Assembly: GCA_045590755.1 (NCBI GenBank)
Contig: JAZNRP010000007.1
Coordinates: forward strand, 1 to 48,005
Reading direction: 5' to 3'
Origin: SIG565 sp045590755
GTDB taxonomy: Bacteria; Bacillota; Clostridia; Oscillospirales; Acutalibacteraceae
Length of the DNA: 48,005 nt
The position numbers and the translations under genes are program-made. Below are positions 33,112 to 42,099 of this stretch, piece after piece. The notes beneath the pieces were generated by a model. The model saw only the letters and a list, made by a program, of their open reading frames with translations. It was not told where the DNA came from and ran no database searches. Position 1 is the stretch's first letter. Each line of letters begins with the position of its first letter.

Positions 33112-33321
33112 TTAAAATTCTTTATTATTTATAAATTCTGCAATATCTTCTATACGGCAATCCAATGCAGAACAAATCTTATCTAATGTTTTTGTTTCTA
33201 TATTCTCGTTTGCCCTAAGTCTTCGGATTGTTTTATTGTCGATACCGCAGTTTTCCCTTAATTTGTATGTGGAAAAACCCTTTTGGGACATTGTAACCCA
33301 TAACCTATCGAATACTATCAT
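33112..33321 (-). CDS. Small XRE-family regulator 1
   Basis: A 69-residue single-domain helix-turn-helix protein of the Cro/C1 type (HTH_26-like): FSTYKLRENCGIDNKTIRRL is the HTH, followed by TKTLDKICSALDCRIEDIAEF. The start at 33321 has AAGGGAG 7 bases upstream; codons before it have no ribosome binding site. Target unknown. A TATAAT lies at 33343-33348 on the minus strand with no clear -35. Confidence 0.85.
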   Translation of the reverse strand: MIVFDRLWVTMSQKGFSTYKLRENCGIDNKTIRRLRANENIETKTLDKICSALDCRIEDIAEFINNKEF

Positions 33322-33420
33322 TTCAAATCTCCCTTGACCGATATTATATGATTTTTCATGCATGAAGACCACCAGTCTCGCATTTTTATTGCAAATATAT
33401 TTTTGGAGAGCAATACTCTA

Positions 33421-33428
33421 CCCCCCCC
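33421..33428. repeat. C8 homopolymer tract
   Basis: Eight consecutive C residues lie in the 153-base gap between the two XRE genes, about 100 bases upstream of XRE gene 1. Such tracts are prone to slippage. An imperfect hairpin at about 33442-33470 may terminate XRE gene 2. Confidence 0.6.
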
Positions 33429-33474
33429 ATTACAAAACACAAGGACCTGAAAATTTTTCAAGCCCTTTTGCATA

Positions 33475-33693
33475 TCATTTTTTAGAATACCTTTCTTTTA
33501 TATCGGTTTGACCCAATAAATAATCTATGCTGGTATCATAAAATTTTGCAAGTTTAATTAATATTGCGGTAGGTATATCGTTTTCTCCCGTTTCATATTT
33601 AGAATAACCCGTTTGTGACATACCAAGTATTTTTGCAATTTCAGTTTGGTTCAAATCGTGGTCTTCTCTTAAATCGCGTATTCTTTTATACAT
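33475..33693 (-). CDS. Small XRE-family regulator 2
   Basis: A 72-residue Cro/C1-type repressor-like protein: IRDLREDHDLNQTEIAKILG, MSQTGYSKYETGENDIP and ILIKLAKFYDTSIDYLLG, the standard five-helix HTH_3 unit with the common LLGQTD end. The ATG at 33693 is preferred to the overlapping GTG. It is divergent from the SLOG gene, and the 111-base region between them contains inverted repeats that could be its operator. Confidence 0.9.
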   Translation of the reverse strand: MYKRIRDLREDHDLNQTEIAKILGMSQTGYSKYETGENDIPTAILIKLAKFYDTSIDYLLGQTDIKERYSKK

Positions 33694-33709
33694 CACTTAA
33701 CCCCCAGAC

Positions 33710-33764
33710 TAAACTATTATTTACAATTTTAGTTTAATCTAAATAAGGTTATTGATTTTTAACC
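33710..33764. promoter_or_regulatory. Inverted repeats between XRE 2 and SLOG gene
   Basis: TAAACTA (33710-33716) and TAGTTTA (33730-33736) form a perfect 7-bp inverted repeat with a 13-base spacer; GGTTA (33747-33751) and TAACC (33760-33764) form a second. They precede the SLOG -10 (TATAAT, 33780-33785), which lacks a good -35, and are candidate operators. Confidence 0.45.
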
Positions 33765-33804
33765 TGAAACAGATTACAATATAATAAAAACATTGGTGGT
33801 TTTT

Positions 33805-34170
33805 ATGTTTGTAAGAGTTGTTATTGCAGGTTGTAGGAATTATAATAATTACAAGGAAGCAAAGGAATATATTGACCACTGCATTTCTAACATTAGAAAA
33901 GAGAATACCATAATTATTGTTTCGGGCGGCGCTGACGGTGCCGATGCTTTAGGTGAGCGATATGCCGCCGAAAACGGATTAAAATTAGAACGCTACCCTG
34001 CCGATTGGGAGAAATACGGAAGAAGTGCAGGGCCGAAACGGAACAGGCAAATGGCAGAAATCGGTGACTATGTAATTTGCTTTTGGGATGGGCAGAGCCG
34101 TGGCACAAAATCAATGATTGAGTATGCAAAAAAATTAGGAAAATCCATAAGAATAAAAAATGTTAAATAA
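33805..34170 (+). CDS. SLOG/DUF2493-type protein (YspA-like)
   Basis: A 121-residue Rossmann-like protein of the DUF2493/cpYpsA-related SLOG group: VRVVIAGCRNYNNY, the central IIVSGGADGADALGERYA, then YPADWEKYGRSAGPKRNRQM and the end FWDGQSRGTKSMIEYAKKLG. SLOG domains bind nucleotide-derived ligands, and some act in defence or stress signalling; this one stands alone beside an XRE regulator, so its role is unknown. The ATG at 33805 follows GGTGG. It is convergent with malic enzyme. Confidence 0.85.
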   Translation: MFVRVVIAGCRNYNNYKEAKEYIDHCISNIRKENTIIIVSGGADGADALGERYAAENGLKLERYPADWEKYGRSAGPKRNRQMAEIGDYVICFWDGQSRGTKSMIEYAKKLGKSIRIKNVK

Positions 34171-34176
34171 TTAAAC

Positions 34177-34210
34177 AAAAATCCATTTCACGAAAGTGAA
34201 ATGGATTTTT
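34177..34210. terminator. Bidirectional terminator, SLOG gene / malic enzyme
   Basis: AAAAATCCATTTCAC, a two-base loop and the inverse arm, with T-runs on both strands. Confidence 0.9.
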
Positions 34211-34214
34211 AACA

Positions 34215-35387
34215 TTATATTCTTGCTACTCCTGTTTCCTTAGCAGTTTTGACAACCGCTTCGGCTACAACCTTTGCTACTCGCTTATCTAAAGCGGGGG
34301 CAATAATGTTATCTTCCCGTATTTCGTCATCGGGGATGAGTGACGCTAAAGCGAAGGATGTTGCAACCTTCATTTCTTCATTAATACAGGTAGCGCGGCA
34401 ATCAAGCGCACCGCGGAAAATACCGGGGAAAGCCAGTACATTGTTTATCTGATTTGGGAAATCAGAGCGTCCTGTACCTACAACTCTCGCACCCGCTGCT
34501 AAAGCCACATCGGGCATTATTTCGGGGGTCGGGTTTGCCATTGGGAAAAGAATACTGTCTTTAGCCATTGATTTTACCATATCTTCTGTTACAAGGTTTG
34601 GAGCAGATACACCGATAAATACATCGGCGCCTATAAGAGCATCAGCCAAGGTGCCTTTCTTATGCTCTAAATTAGTAACCTTAGAAATTTCTTCTTGCGC
34701 CGCATTATTGTTTTCGTCACCTTCACAGATAATACCGAAACGGTCACAGAAGGTAAGATTTTTAACACCGATATTCATAAGGTGTTTACCTATTGCAATA
34801 CCTGCCGACCCTGCGCCGTTAATGACCACCTTAACACTTGCTATTTCCTTTTTAACAAGCTTTAAAGCGTTTATAAGCGCCGCGGCAACAACAATAGCGG
34901 TTCCGTGCTGGTCATCGTGGAAAACAGGTATATCGCATATTTCTTTAAGCTTTTGCTCAATTTCAAAGCAACGGGGTGCTGAAATATCTTCAAGGTTAAT
35001 TCCGCCAAACGAACCTGAGAGAAGATAAATTGTGCGTACAATTTCATCTACATCCTTTGTTTTTACACAAAGCGGAAATGCATCAACATCGGCAAACGCC
35101 TTAAAGAGCGCACACTTACCTTCCATTACGGGCATATCCGCTTCGGGACCGATGTCCCCAAGTCCTAAAACTGCAGTTCCGTCGGTAACAACTGCTACAA
35201 GATTTGAGCGACGGGTAAGCTCATAAGATTTATTTATGTCCTTATTTATTTCAAGGCAAGGCTCTGCTACACCCGGGGTATAAGCTAAAGATAAGTCTTC
35301 CCTTGTGTTTATGGGGGCACGAGAAATAACCTCTATTTTACCGCCCCACTCATAATGCTTTTTAAGTGATTCTTCGCGTATATTCAT
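34215..35387 (-). CDS. NAD(P)-dependent malic enzyme
   Basis: It decarboxylates malate to pyruvate with reduction of NAD(P). The 390-residue short bacterial form has SLAYTPGVAEPC, VTDGTAVLGLGDIGPEA, MEGKCALFKAFADVDAFPL, the metal-binding INLEDISAPRCFEIE and FHDDQHGTAIV, and the nucleotide-binding VVINGAGSAGIAIGKHL. Cofactor preference is not obvious. The start at 35387 follows GGGAGG. It lies 58 bases after nagB, across a hairpin. Confidence 0.93.
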   Translation of the reverse strand: MNIREESLKKHYEWGGKIEVISRAPINTREDLSLAYTPGVAEPCLEINKDINKSYELTRRSNLVAVVTDGTAVLGLGDIGPEADMPVMEGKCALFKAFADVDAFPLCVKTKDVDEIVRTIYLLSGSFGGINLEDISAPRCFEIEQKLKEICDIPVFHDDQHGTAIVVAAALINALKLVKKEIASVKVVINGAGSAGIAIGKHLMNIGVKNLTFCDRFGIICEGDENNNAAQEEISKVTNLEHKKGTLADALIGADVFIGVSAPNLVTEDMVKSMAKDSILFPMANPTPEIMPDVALAAGARVVGTGRSDFPNQINNVLAFPGIFRGALDCRATCINEEMKVATSFALASLIPDDEIREDNIIAPALDKRVAKVVAEAVVKTAKETGVARI

Positions 35388-35412
35388 TTTTAATCCTCCC
35401 AAGGAAATTTAA

Positions 35413-35436
35413 CCCCGACTGTATAGGCAGTCGGGA
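35413..35436 (-). terminator. Hairpin between nagB and malic enzyme
   Basis: CCCGACTG (35414-35421) and CAGTCGGG (35428-35435) form a perfect stem with a 6-base loop. The following T-run on the minus strand is weak (GGTTAAATTT), so it may attenuate rather than fully stop transcription into the malic enzyme gene. Confidence 0.55.
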
Positions 35437-35445
35437 TTAAAGGAT

Positions 35446-36180
35446 TTAATTAAACGGGTAAGCTGCCTCATCACAAATAAGTGTAACATCGGGATGGAAC
35501 TGAAGAATAGATGCAGGTACCTGCGGGTCTACAGGACCCCAGAAGGTCTTTTTAAGAATTTCCTTTTTGTCTGCACCTGTAACTATCATAACTATTTTCT
35601 TGGCTGCCATAATTGTACCGATACCCATTGTAAATGCGGCACGCGGCACTTCATCAATGGAATTGAAGAAACGCTTGTTTGCATCAATTGTCATTTCAGT
35701 AAGCTGTACTTCGTGTGTCATCTCGGGGAAATATGTGTCAGGCTCGTTAAAGCCGATATGACCGTCGTGACCGATACCGAGAAGCTGAAGGTCAACGCCG
35801 CCCCACTCTTCAATTTTTTCTTCATAAGCCTTACACATAGCATCTACATCTTCGGCAAGACCTAACGGTACTATTGTGTTTTCGGGCTTAATAGAAATGT
35901 GGTCAAACAAATTGTCCTGCATAAATTTACGGTAGCTCTGCTCGTGTGTGGGAGCCAGGCCCTTATATTCATCAAGGTTAGCAGAACGAACGCGGGTAAA
36001 ATCAATTTTTCCTGCCTTTTCGCGAGCAATAAGCTCCCTATAAAGCGGCAGCGGAGTAGAACCGGTTGCAAGACCGATTACACAAGCAGGCTTCATTTGA
36101 ATTTCTGTCTCGAACTTATCAGCTGCGAGTTTGCCTGCTTCCTCGGGATTTTTTGCTACAATAATTCTTGGATGAAGCAT
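35446..36180 (-). CDS. nagB: Glucosamine-6-phosphate deaminase
   Basis: It converts glucosamine-6-phosphate to fructose-6-phosphate and ammonia during amino-sugar catabolism. The 244-residue protein has GLATGSTPLPLYREL, NLDEYKGL, QLLGIGHDGHIGFNEP (catalytic His) and TMGIGTIMAAK. The start at 36180 follows AGGAGA. It is 22 bases behind the MBL gene and probably the distal gene of the 2-oxoacid dehydrogenase operon. No nagA is nearby. Confidence 0.94.
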   Translation of the reverse strand: MLHPRIIVAKNPEEAGKLAADKFETEIQMKPACVIGLATGSTPLPLYRELIAREKAGKIDFTRVRSANLDEYKGLAPTHEQSYRKFMQDNLFDHISIKPENTIVPLGLAEDVDAMCKAYEEKIEEWGGVDLQLLGIGHDGHIGFNEPDTYFPEMTHEVQLTEMTIDANKRFFNSIDEVPRAAFTMGIGTIMAAKKIVMIVTGADKKEILKKTFWGPVDPQVPASILQFHPDVTLICDEAAYPFN

Positions 36181-36202
36181 TTTCAAGTCTCCTTTTGAAA
36201 AG

Positions 36203-36826
36203 TTAATAAATTTCAAGGGTTTCCCCTATTTTTAATATGTGTATATTTTGTTCACCAATTATAAAATTATTAACGGTTTCCCATATTTTATAATTGTCGT
36301 TATCCTTATTTGGCATATGCAAAAGCACTATTTTATCGGCTCCTATACTTTTTGTGATTTCTGTGGCCGATTCACTGCTAAAATATGCGAACGGAACAAA
36401 TAAAACATCGGGGGTGTGGAAATTCCCCATTTTCTTTAGTGTGATGGGTGACGCATCACCCATAAAATAAGCGCACCTACTACCCTGTATTACAAAGCTT
36501 ATATGTTCTATATCGTTTCGCCCGATATGGCGACTGTCTACCGACTTAATTTTTACACCACCTATACCAATTTCGCCCTTATTTTCGGGAGACAGGATTT
36601 TTCTTTTAGTGTTTTCTTCAAAAAACAAAGCAAAATCCTTATCATAATGGTCGGTATGAGTGTGGGTAAATGCCACAATATCGGGAAGTGCAGAATAAAG
36701 CTCTTTCCGTATTTCTTCTGGGGTGGCAATATATGGTGGCACTTCACCGCAAATGCCGTCAAGCAGAATTGACACTCCATCAAGTTCTAATAGCACTCCG
36801 GCATTTGCAGTTCTCTTAATTTTCAT
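36203..36826 (-). CDS. MBL-fold metal-dependent hydrolase
   Basis: A 207-residue metallo-beta-lactamase-fold protein (UlaG-like short form). The metal motif HTHTDHYD (HxHxDH) is intact, followed by DSRHIG, YFMGDASP and, near the end, IVLLHMPNKD. The substrate is unknown. The start at 36826 overlaps the E1 stop codon (TAATG), showing translational coupling; the frame continuing to 36871 lies inside E1. Confidence 0.85.
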   Translation of the reverse strand: MKIKRTANAGVLLELDGVSILLDGICGEVPPYIATPEEIRKELYSALPDIVAFTHTHTDHYDKDFALFFEENTKRKILSPENKGEIGIGGVKIKSVDSRHIGRNDIEHISFVIQGSRCAYFMGDASPITLKKMGNFHTPDVLFVPFAYFSSESATEITKSIGADKIVLLHMPNKDNDNYKIWETVNNFIIGEQNIHILKIGETLEIY

Positions 36827-39297
36827 TATACACCTTGCTTTGCACGGCGATAGGCTTCTGTTTCGGTGCAACCGTTTTCTACTGTATGACCCGGCAGCGG
36901 AACTATCTTTTCGTGGATTGCATCAAGAATCCAACCCGCCTGCGGGAAGAAGAATTCATCAAATTCAAAGGGCGGTGTAATCCAGTTACGAGCGCCTACT
37001 ACAACAGGCGGTGCATCAAGGTCATCAAAGCAAAGCTCGGTAATGTTCTTAGCAACATCGTTTAAGAATGAGCCACGGGCACAAGCATCAGATACAAGCA
37101 CTACTCTACCTGTCTTACGAACAGACTCTACTATCTTTGTATAATCAAGCGGAACGAGTGAATGCAGGTTGATAACATCGGCCTCCATACCGTATTTCTC
37201 ACTTAACTGCTTGGCAGCATCCATTGCTCTGTAAAGTGCGGCACCGATAGTGAGAATTGTTACATCCTTACCGTCGCGAACCTTGTTAACATCACCAAAT
37301 TCGATTTCGTAGCGTTCCTTCGGTACGCCGCCTTCGTGGAACTGTTCACCTACATCGTAAATTCTCTGGCTTTCAAAGAATACAACAGGGTCTGTTCCCT
37401 TTAATGCGGATTCCATAAGTCCCTTAGCTTCCCAAGGTGTTGCGGGGAAGCAAACCTTAAGACCGGGAATATGCGCACAAAGTGCTGTCCAGTCCTGAGA
37501 ATGCTGTGCGCCGTACTTAGAGCCTACAGACACACGAAGAACTAAAGGCATTTTAAGAATACCTGCAGACATTGCCTGCCACTTGGACATCTGGTTAAAG
37601 ATTTCGTCGCCTGCGCAACCGATAAAGTCGGCATACATAAGTTCAACCAATGCACGACCGCCCGAAAGAGCATAACCAACTGCAGTACCAACGATAGCAC
37701 CCTCTGCCAAAGGAGAGTTGAATATACGGCTATGCGGTAAAGCGTCCATCATGCCGCGGTAAACCGCAAATGCGCCACCCCAGTCACGACAGTCTTCACC
37801 GTATGCGATAAGGGTCGGGTCTTCATAGAAGCGGTCATAAATAACCTCTGATAAAGCATCACGAAGGTTAAAGAGCTTCATTTTTGAAACGGGCTTGCCG
37901 TCAACTATCGGGCAACGCTCTTTTTCTTTAAGCTTTTTATATGCGGGAACTTCATTAAGCGGCATATTAACTTCGGGCTCGCGGTCGTCGAATTTTTCAA
38001 CCTTTTCATTAGAGAACATAAGGCGTTCTACAACTGCGGGGTCCTTGTTGAAATCAACATAGGGACTGATTTCGGTATCGGCAGCCGCCTTGCATATCAT
38101 AGTCATGCGGTCACTGGTTTCCTTCAAAATAGCGGCAACCTCGTCTTCAGTTAGCACCCCTGCCTCAACAAGTTTTGCGGGGTAGGTTGTAAGCGGGTCA
38201 ACTGCCTTCCAAGCATCCATTTCTTCCTTGGAACGATATGCGTTTTGGTCAGAAACAGAGTGGCCCGAATGACGATATGTAATGGTTTCAAGCATTACAG
38301 GACCTTGGCCGTTGCGTAAAAGCTCTAACTTGCGCTCCATAGCCTCAATAACTGCCAGCGGATTGTAACCGTCTACTGTTTCAGCATGGAACTGTGTCGG
38401 GCTTACACCGGAAGCAATTCTGGACATTCTGTCTTGTCCCATTGTTTCTCCGCGGGTCTGGTCACCCATACCATAGGAGTTATTAAAGATGTTATAAAGA
38501 ATCGGCATACCGTCGGTATGAGACTCCCAAAGGGTTTTATACTGGTCCATAGCGGCAAAGTTAAGCGCTTCCCATACAGGACCGCGCGCCATAGCAGCGT
38601 CACCAACATTGCAAACAACAATACCCTTTTTATCGTTAATCTTTTTAAAGAGAGCAGCACCTGTTGAAATGGTACCCGAGCCGCCAACGATAGCGTTGTT
38701 CGGGTAAATACCAAAGGGTAAGAAGAAGGCATGCATAGAGCCGCCCATACCCATATGGAAGCCTGTTTCACGAGCGAAAATCTCCGAAAGGGTACCGTAA
38801 AGAATAAAGCGGATGGCTAATTCCTTTTTGTCCTTGCACTCGCCTAATTTTTCGGTTGCGCGAAGGCACTTGCCCTCCAAGAAGTTTTCCATAACATCCA
38901 TTAACTGCTCATCGCTCATCTTCTGGATAGTAGAAAGCGCTTTTGCAAGGATTTCGGAGTGAGAACGGTGTGAGCCGAAGGCAAAGTCATTCTCATCCAA
39001 GAGATATGCCTGACCAACGCAAGCAGCTTCCTGACCGATTGAAAGGTGGGCAGGACCCGGATATGTATGGTCAATGCCGTTATAAGAACCTTGTGTTTTA
39101 ATAAGGTTAAGCATGGTTTCGAACTCACGCAAAACTGTCATATCGCGGAAAATACGGATAAGGTCTTCTTTAGTGTATTTTCCGGATTTTAATTCTTCTT
39201 TGATTGTTTTGTTGTACTGGTTTACAGGAATGTCGTTAAAAGTTACCTTTCCCGGCGCACGAACTTCATTCGGGTCAACATACAAATTCTTTGGCAT
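36826..39297 (-). CDS. 2-oxoacid dehydrogenase E1, alpha-beta fusion
   Basis: An 823-residue thiamine-diphosphate enzyme in which the E1 alpha (residues about 45-400) and E1 beta (about 480-800) subunits are fused. Alpha landmarks are PGPAHLSIGQEAACVG, GFHMGMGGSMHAFF and the TPP motif GDAAMARG...NIFNNSYGMG, plus the TYRHSGHSVSD loop. Beta landmarks are RDALSEVIYDRF, GEDCRDWGGAF, SPLAEGAIVGTAVGYALSGG and NLHSLVPLDYTKIVESV. The complex decarboxylates a 2-oxo acid and passes the acyl group to lipoyl-E2; pyruvate, branched-chain or acetoin substrates are all possible. GDG is GDA here. Confidence 0.9.
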   Translation of the reverse strand: MPKNLYVDPNEVRAPGKVTFNDIPVNQYNKTIKEELKSGKYTKEDLIRIFRDMTVLREFETMLNLIKTQGSYNGIDHTYPGPAHLSIGQEAACVGQAYLLDENDFAFGSHRSHSEILAKALSTIQKMSDEQLMDVMENFLEGKCLRATEKLGECKDKKELAIRFILYGTLSEIFARETGFHMGMGGSMHAFFLPFGIYPNNAIVGGSGTISTGAALFKKINDKKGIVVCNVGDAAMARGPVWEALNFAAMDQYKTLWESHTDGMPILYNIFNNSYGMGDQTRGETMGQDRMSRIASGVSPTQFHAETVDGYNPLAVIEAMERKLELLRNGQGPVMLETITYRHSGHSVSDQNAYRSKEEMDAWKAVDPLTTYPAKLVEAGVLTEDEVAAILKETSDRMTMICKAAADTEISPYVDFNKDPAVVERLMFSNEKVEKFDDREPEVNMPLNEVPAYKKLKEKERCPIVDGKPVSKMKLFNLRDALSEVIYDRFYEDPTLIAYGEDCRDWGGAFAVYRGMMDALPHSRIFNSPLAEGAIVGTAVGYALSGGRALVELMYADFIGCAGDEIFNQMSKWQAMSAGILKMPLVLRVSVGSKYGAQHSQDWTALCAHIPGLKVCFPATPWEAKGLMESALKGTDPVVFFESQRIYDVGEQFHEGGVPKERYEIEFGDVNKVRDGKDVTILTIGAALYRAMDAAKQLSEKYGMEADVINLHSLVPLDYTKIVESVRKTGRVVLVSDACARGSFLNDVAKNITELCFDDLDAPPVVVGARNWITPPFEFDEFFFPQAGWILDAIHEKIVPLPGHTVENGCTETEAYRRAKQGV

Positions 39298-39311
39298 AAT
39301 TATTTCTCCCC

Positions 39312-40679
39312 TTAAATATGAAAAATTGCTTCACGGATTATTTCCGCAACCGTCGGATGCGGGAATACCAATTTTTGTAAACGCTTAGGTGTAAGCTCTG
39401 TATCAACCATCATAGTTGCGGTCATTATAATTTCTGACGCATACGAGCCTACCATATGACAACCTATCAAACGGTTTTTATCGGTATCAACTACAATTTT
39501 TATAAAGCCCTTGCCGCCGTTTGTTTCGGCAAGATAACGGCCCGCATAAGACATAGGTAATTTTACTTCCTTTACCTTAATGCCCTTTTCTTCTGCCGCT
39601 TCTTTGCTTAATCCTACGCTGGCAACTTCGGGGTCGGTATAAATAACCGACGGAATTACATCGTAGCGCATTTCATCATTAATGCCGAGCATATGATTTA
39701 CTGCAACCTCTGCTTCTCTGTAAGCGGTGTGAGCGAGCATTAATTTTCCGTTACAGTCGCCTATTGCATAAACGCCTGATACATTAGTGCAAAGGTATCT
39801 GTCGGTTTTTATTGCGGCTCTGTCCATATCAAGCTGTAGTGTTTCAAGACCGATATTTGCAGTTGACGGTTTTCTACCGGCTGAGAGTAATACCTTATCA
39901 CAGGCTATTTCCTTTTTCTCGCCGTTTTCTTCATAAATTACGCTATTTTCCTTAACTTCAAGCACCTTACAGGAAAGCTTGAATTCCATACCGCGTTTTG
40001 TAAAGGACTCCATAAGGACCTTACAAATTTCTGCATCGGTAGCGCCTGCGATTTTAGGCATCATTTCAATTACCGTAACCTTAACGCCTACACTGGCAAA
40101 GTAATAAGCCATTTCAAGACCTATTACGCCGCCGCCGATAACTACAAGGTTTTTCGGTAATTCCTTATCATCCAAAACTTCGCGGTTAGTAACAACAAAG
40201 CCCTTTTCCAAGCCTTCTTTAAGGCCGGGTACGGGTGGTACCACTGTTTCGGAGCCTGTAGCAATTACAAGGTGCTTACCTGTATAAACTGTACCTGCGG
40301 CTTCAACCGAAAATCCGTTTTCAGTTTTACCAATTATTACCGCATTTTCCTTTACAACGGTAACCTTATTGGCTTTCATTGTAGCACCAACACCAGATAC
40401 GAGCGTTTTTACAACATCGTTTTTGCGGTCTATTACCTTAGCATGGTCATATTTTACATTTTCTGCAGTAACACCGAAGGCTTCGCTTTCTTTTGCGTGG
40501 CGGTACATCTTTGATGAATTAAGCAGTGTCTTTGTAGGAATACATCCTTCGTTAAGACAGGTGCCGCCAAGACTCTTCTTTTCAAAAACGGCCGCCTTCA
40601 TACCGTTCTGTGCGGCGCGTTCTGCACACAAATAGCCACCGGGGCCGCCGCCTATTACCAATAAATCAAAAATTTCCAT
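39312..40679 (-). CDS. lpdA: Dihydrolipoamide dehydrogenase (E3)
   Basis: Flavoprotein that reoxidises dihydrolipoyl-E2 with NAD+. In 455 residues it shows the FAD motif VIGGGPGGYLCAERAA, the redox disulfide GGTCLNEGCIPTKTLL, the NAD motif VIGGGVIGLEMAYYFASVG, SAGRKPS, AIGDCNG and the C-terminal catalytic HPHPTVAEI (seen as FPHPTVAEII, so the first His of the usual HAHPT is Phe-Pro-His). It lies between E2 (12 bases) and the E1 fusion (14 bases) in one operon. Confidence 0.94.
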   Translation of the reverse strand: MEIFDLLVIGGGPGGYLCAERAAQNGMKAAVFEKKSLGGTCLNEGCIPTKTLLNSSKMYRHAKESEAFGVTAENVKYDHAKVIDRKNDVVKTLVSGVGATMKANKVTVVKENAVIIGKTENGFSVEAAGTVYTGKHLVIATGSETVVPPVPGLKEGLEKGFVVTNREVLDDKELPKNLVVIGGGVIGLEMAYYFASVGVKVTVIEMMPKIAGATDAEICKVLMESFTKRGMEFKLSCKVLEVKENSVIYEENGEKKEIACDKVLLSAGRKPSTANIGLETLQLDMDRAAIKTDRYLCTNVSGVYAIGDCNGKLMLAHTAYREAEVAVNHMLGINDEMRYDVIPSVIYTDPEVASVGLSKEAAEEKGIKVKEVKLPMSYAGRYLAETNGGKGFIKIVVDTDKNRLIGCHMVGSYASEIIMTATMMVDTELTPKRLQKLVFPHPTVAEIIREAIFHI

Positions 40680-40691
40680 TGTTAGTCCCCC

Positions 40692-41924
40692 TTATTTCGC
40701 AAGAAGAACGGTGAAATTTTCAAGATTATCGCCGAGTTCTTTCTGGAAGCGCGCGGCAGGACTGCCGTCTACTGCACGGTGGTCGTATGTAAGGCTAAGT
40801 GTCATTGCGGGATAAAGCTCAATACCGCCATCATGTGACTTTCTTACCCTATCAACTGTATTGCAAACGCCTAAAATACCTGTTTGCGGTGGGTTGATAA
40901 CAGGTGTAAAGGATTCAACACCCAAATTACCAAGGTTTGAAACGGTAAATGTGCCGCCGCCGAGCTTATCGGGGCTTATATTACCTTCACGGCACTGTGC
41001 CGCTAATTCTTTTACTGCCTTGGAAATTTCAAGTAAGCTCATTTCATCTGCATGGAAAATGGTGGGTACCATAAGTCCCCTTGGGGTATCTACGGCAACA
41101 CCGAGATTTACATGCTTAAAGAGTCTTATATTATTATCGTCAAGCATATTTGCATTAAGGTCGGGGTGGTTAAGCAGTGTACGCGATACAGCATAAAGAA
41201 TGATATCCCCGATTGTAATACCGGCATATTCATCACCCATTGCTTTAAGCTGCTTTCTGTAAGCGAGAATTGCAGACGCATCAAAGCTTGTATTATGTGT
41301 AAGCTGTGCAATAGTTGACAATGACTTATGCATTGACTGACTGATAGCACGACGAATACCGCTGAACTTAACATCTGTATACTCTTCTTCCGCTGTCGCA
41401 ACCGCCTTTGTAGTAGCAGGAGCCTTAGCGGGGGCATTATTCATAATTTCTCTTACATCACGCTCAATTATTCTGCCGTTAGGACCTGTGGGGGTAGCAA
41501 GTGTAGCGTCAACACCTGCACGGTCAGCCAGCTTCTTTGCCCTTGGCGATATAGCCGATGTTTCACCCTCTACTGCGGTAGATTCAGCTAGGGCGGGTGC
41601 GGCCACTGTTTCTGCCGCTTTAGGTTCTTCTTCTGCTACTGCTGCTTCGGCACTGCCACTTGGACGAAGTGAAGAACAATCTTCCCCCGGTGCACCTATT
41701 GCGCACACATTAACAAGACATTCTACTTCATCGCCTTCTTGGAAGAATATATCAAGTAGTGTTCCTTCTTCTGTTGATTCACATTCAAAGGTTGCCTTAT
41801 CGGTTTCGTAAGTGAAAAGTATATCGCCTACCTTTATTTCGTCGCCAACCTTCTTTTCCCAAGTACCGATGATACAGCTTTCAACTGTTATACCGGCCTT
41901 TGGCATAATTACTGCATTTGCCAA
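40692..41924 (-). CDS. Dihydrolipoamide acyltransferase (E2)
   Basis: A 410-residue core subunit with one lipoyl domain (residues 1-78; lipoylation lysine in FTYETDKATFE), an Ala/Glu-rich linker, a peripheral-subunit-binding domain (ISPRAKKLADRAGV...GPNGRIIERDVREIM) and a catalytic domain ending in SLTYDHRAVDGSPAARF (His-xxx-Asp-Gly active site). The start is TTG at 41924 with AGGAGG 7 bases upstream. It is the first gene of the operon. LplA, encoded divergently, would attach the lipoyl group. Confidence 0.93.
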   Translation of the reverse strand: MANAVIMPKAGITVESCIIGTWEKKVGDEIKVGDILFTYETDKATFECESTEEGTLLDIFFQEGDEVECLVNVCAIGAPGEDCSSLRPSGSAEAAVAEEEPKAAETVAAPALAESTAVEGETSAISPRAKKLADRAGVDATLATPTGPNGRIIERDVREIMNNAPAKAPATTKAVATAEEEYTDVKFSGIRRAISQSMHKSLSTIAQLTHNTSFDASAILAYRKQLKAMGDEYAGITIGDIILYAVSRTLLNHPDLNANMLDDNNIRLFKHVNLGVAVDTPRGLMVPTIFHADEMSLLEISKAVKELAAQCREGNISPDKLGGGTFTVSNLGNLGVESFTPVINPPQTGILGVCNTVDRVRKSHDGGIELYPAMTLSLTYDHRAVDGSPAARFQKELGDNLENFTVLLAK

Positions 41925-41974
41925 AATAGACCCTCCTTAAACTTGTGTTAAAATATTTGTAGCAGTGAACTTTT

Positions 41975-42005
41975 ACTATGTCCACTACAAACACTGATAC
42001 ATAGT
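41975..42005. promoter_or_regulatory. Inverted repeat at E2 operon start
   Basis: ACTATGT (41975-41981) and ACATAGT (41999-42005) form a perfect inverted repeat placed at about +1 to +25 of the E2 transcript, a candidate repressor site or leader hairpin. A second imperfect repeat (TGTAGCAGTGAAC/TCCACTACA) overlaps it. Confidence 0.4.
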
Positions 42006-42007
42006 GT

Positions 42008-42036
42008 ATTTTACTACAATAAAGGCAATTAGTCAA
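42008..42036 (-). promoter_or_regulatory. E2-E3-E1 operon promoter
   Basis: TTGACT (42031-42036) and TAAAAT (42008-42013), 17 bases apart, minus strand. Confidence 0.7.
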
Positions 42037-42054
42037 TGCATTGATTACAAAAAA

Positions 42055-42083
42055 TTGACAATTTAACTAAACTATTTTATAAT
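42055..42083 (+). promoter_or_regulatory. lplA promoter
   Basis: TTGACA (42055-42060) and TATAAT (42078-42083), 17 bases apart, diverging from the E2 operon promoter. Confidence 0.85.
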
Positions 42084-42099
42084 TTTATTGGGTGATAAA

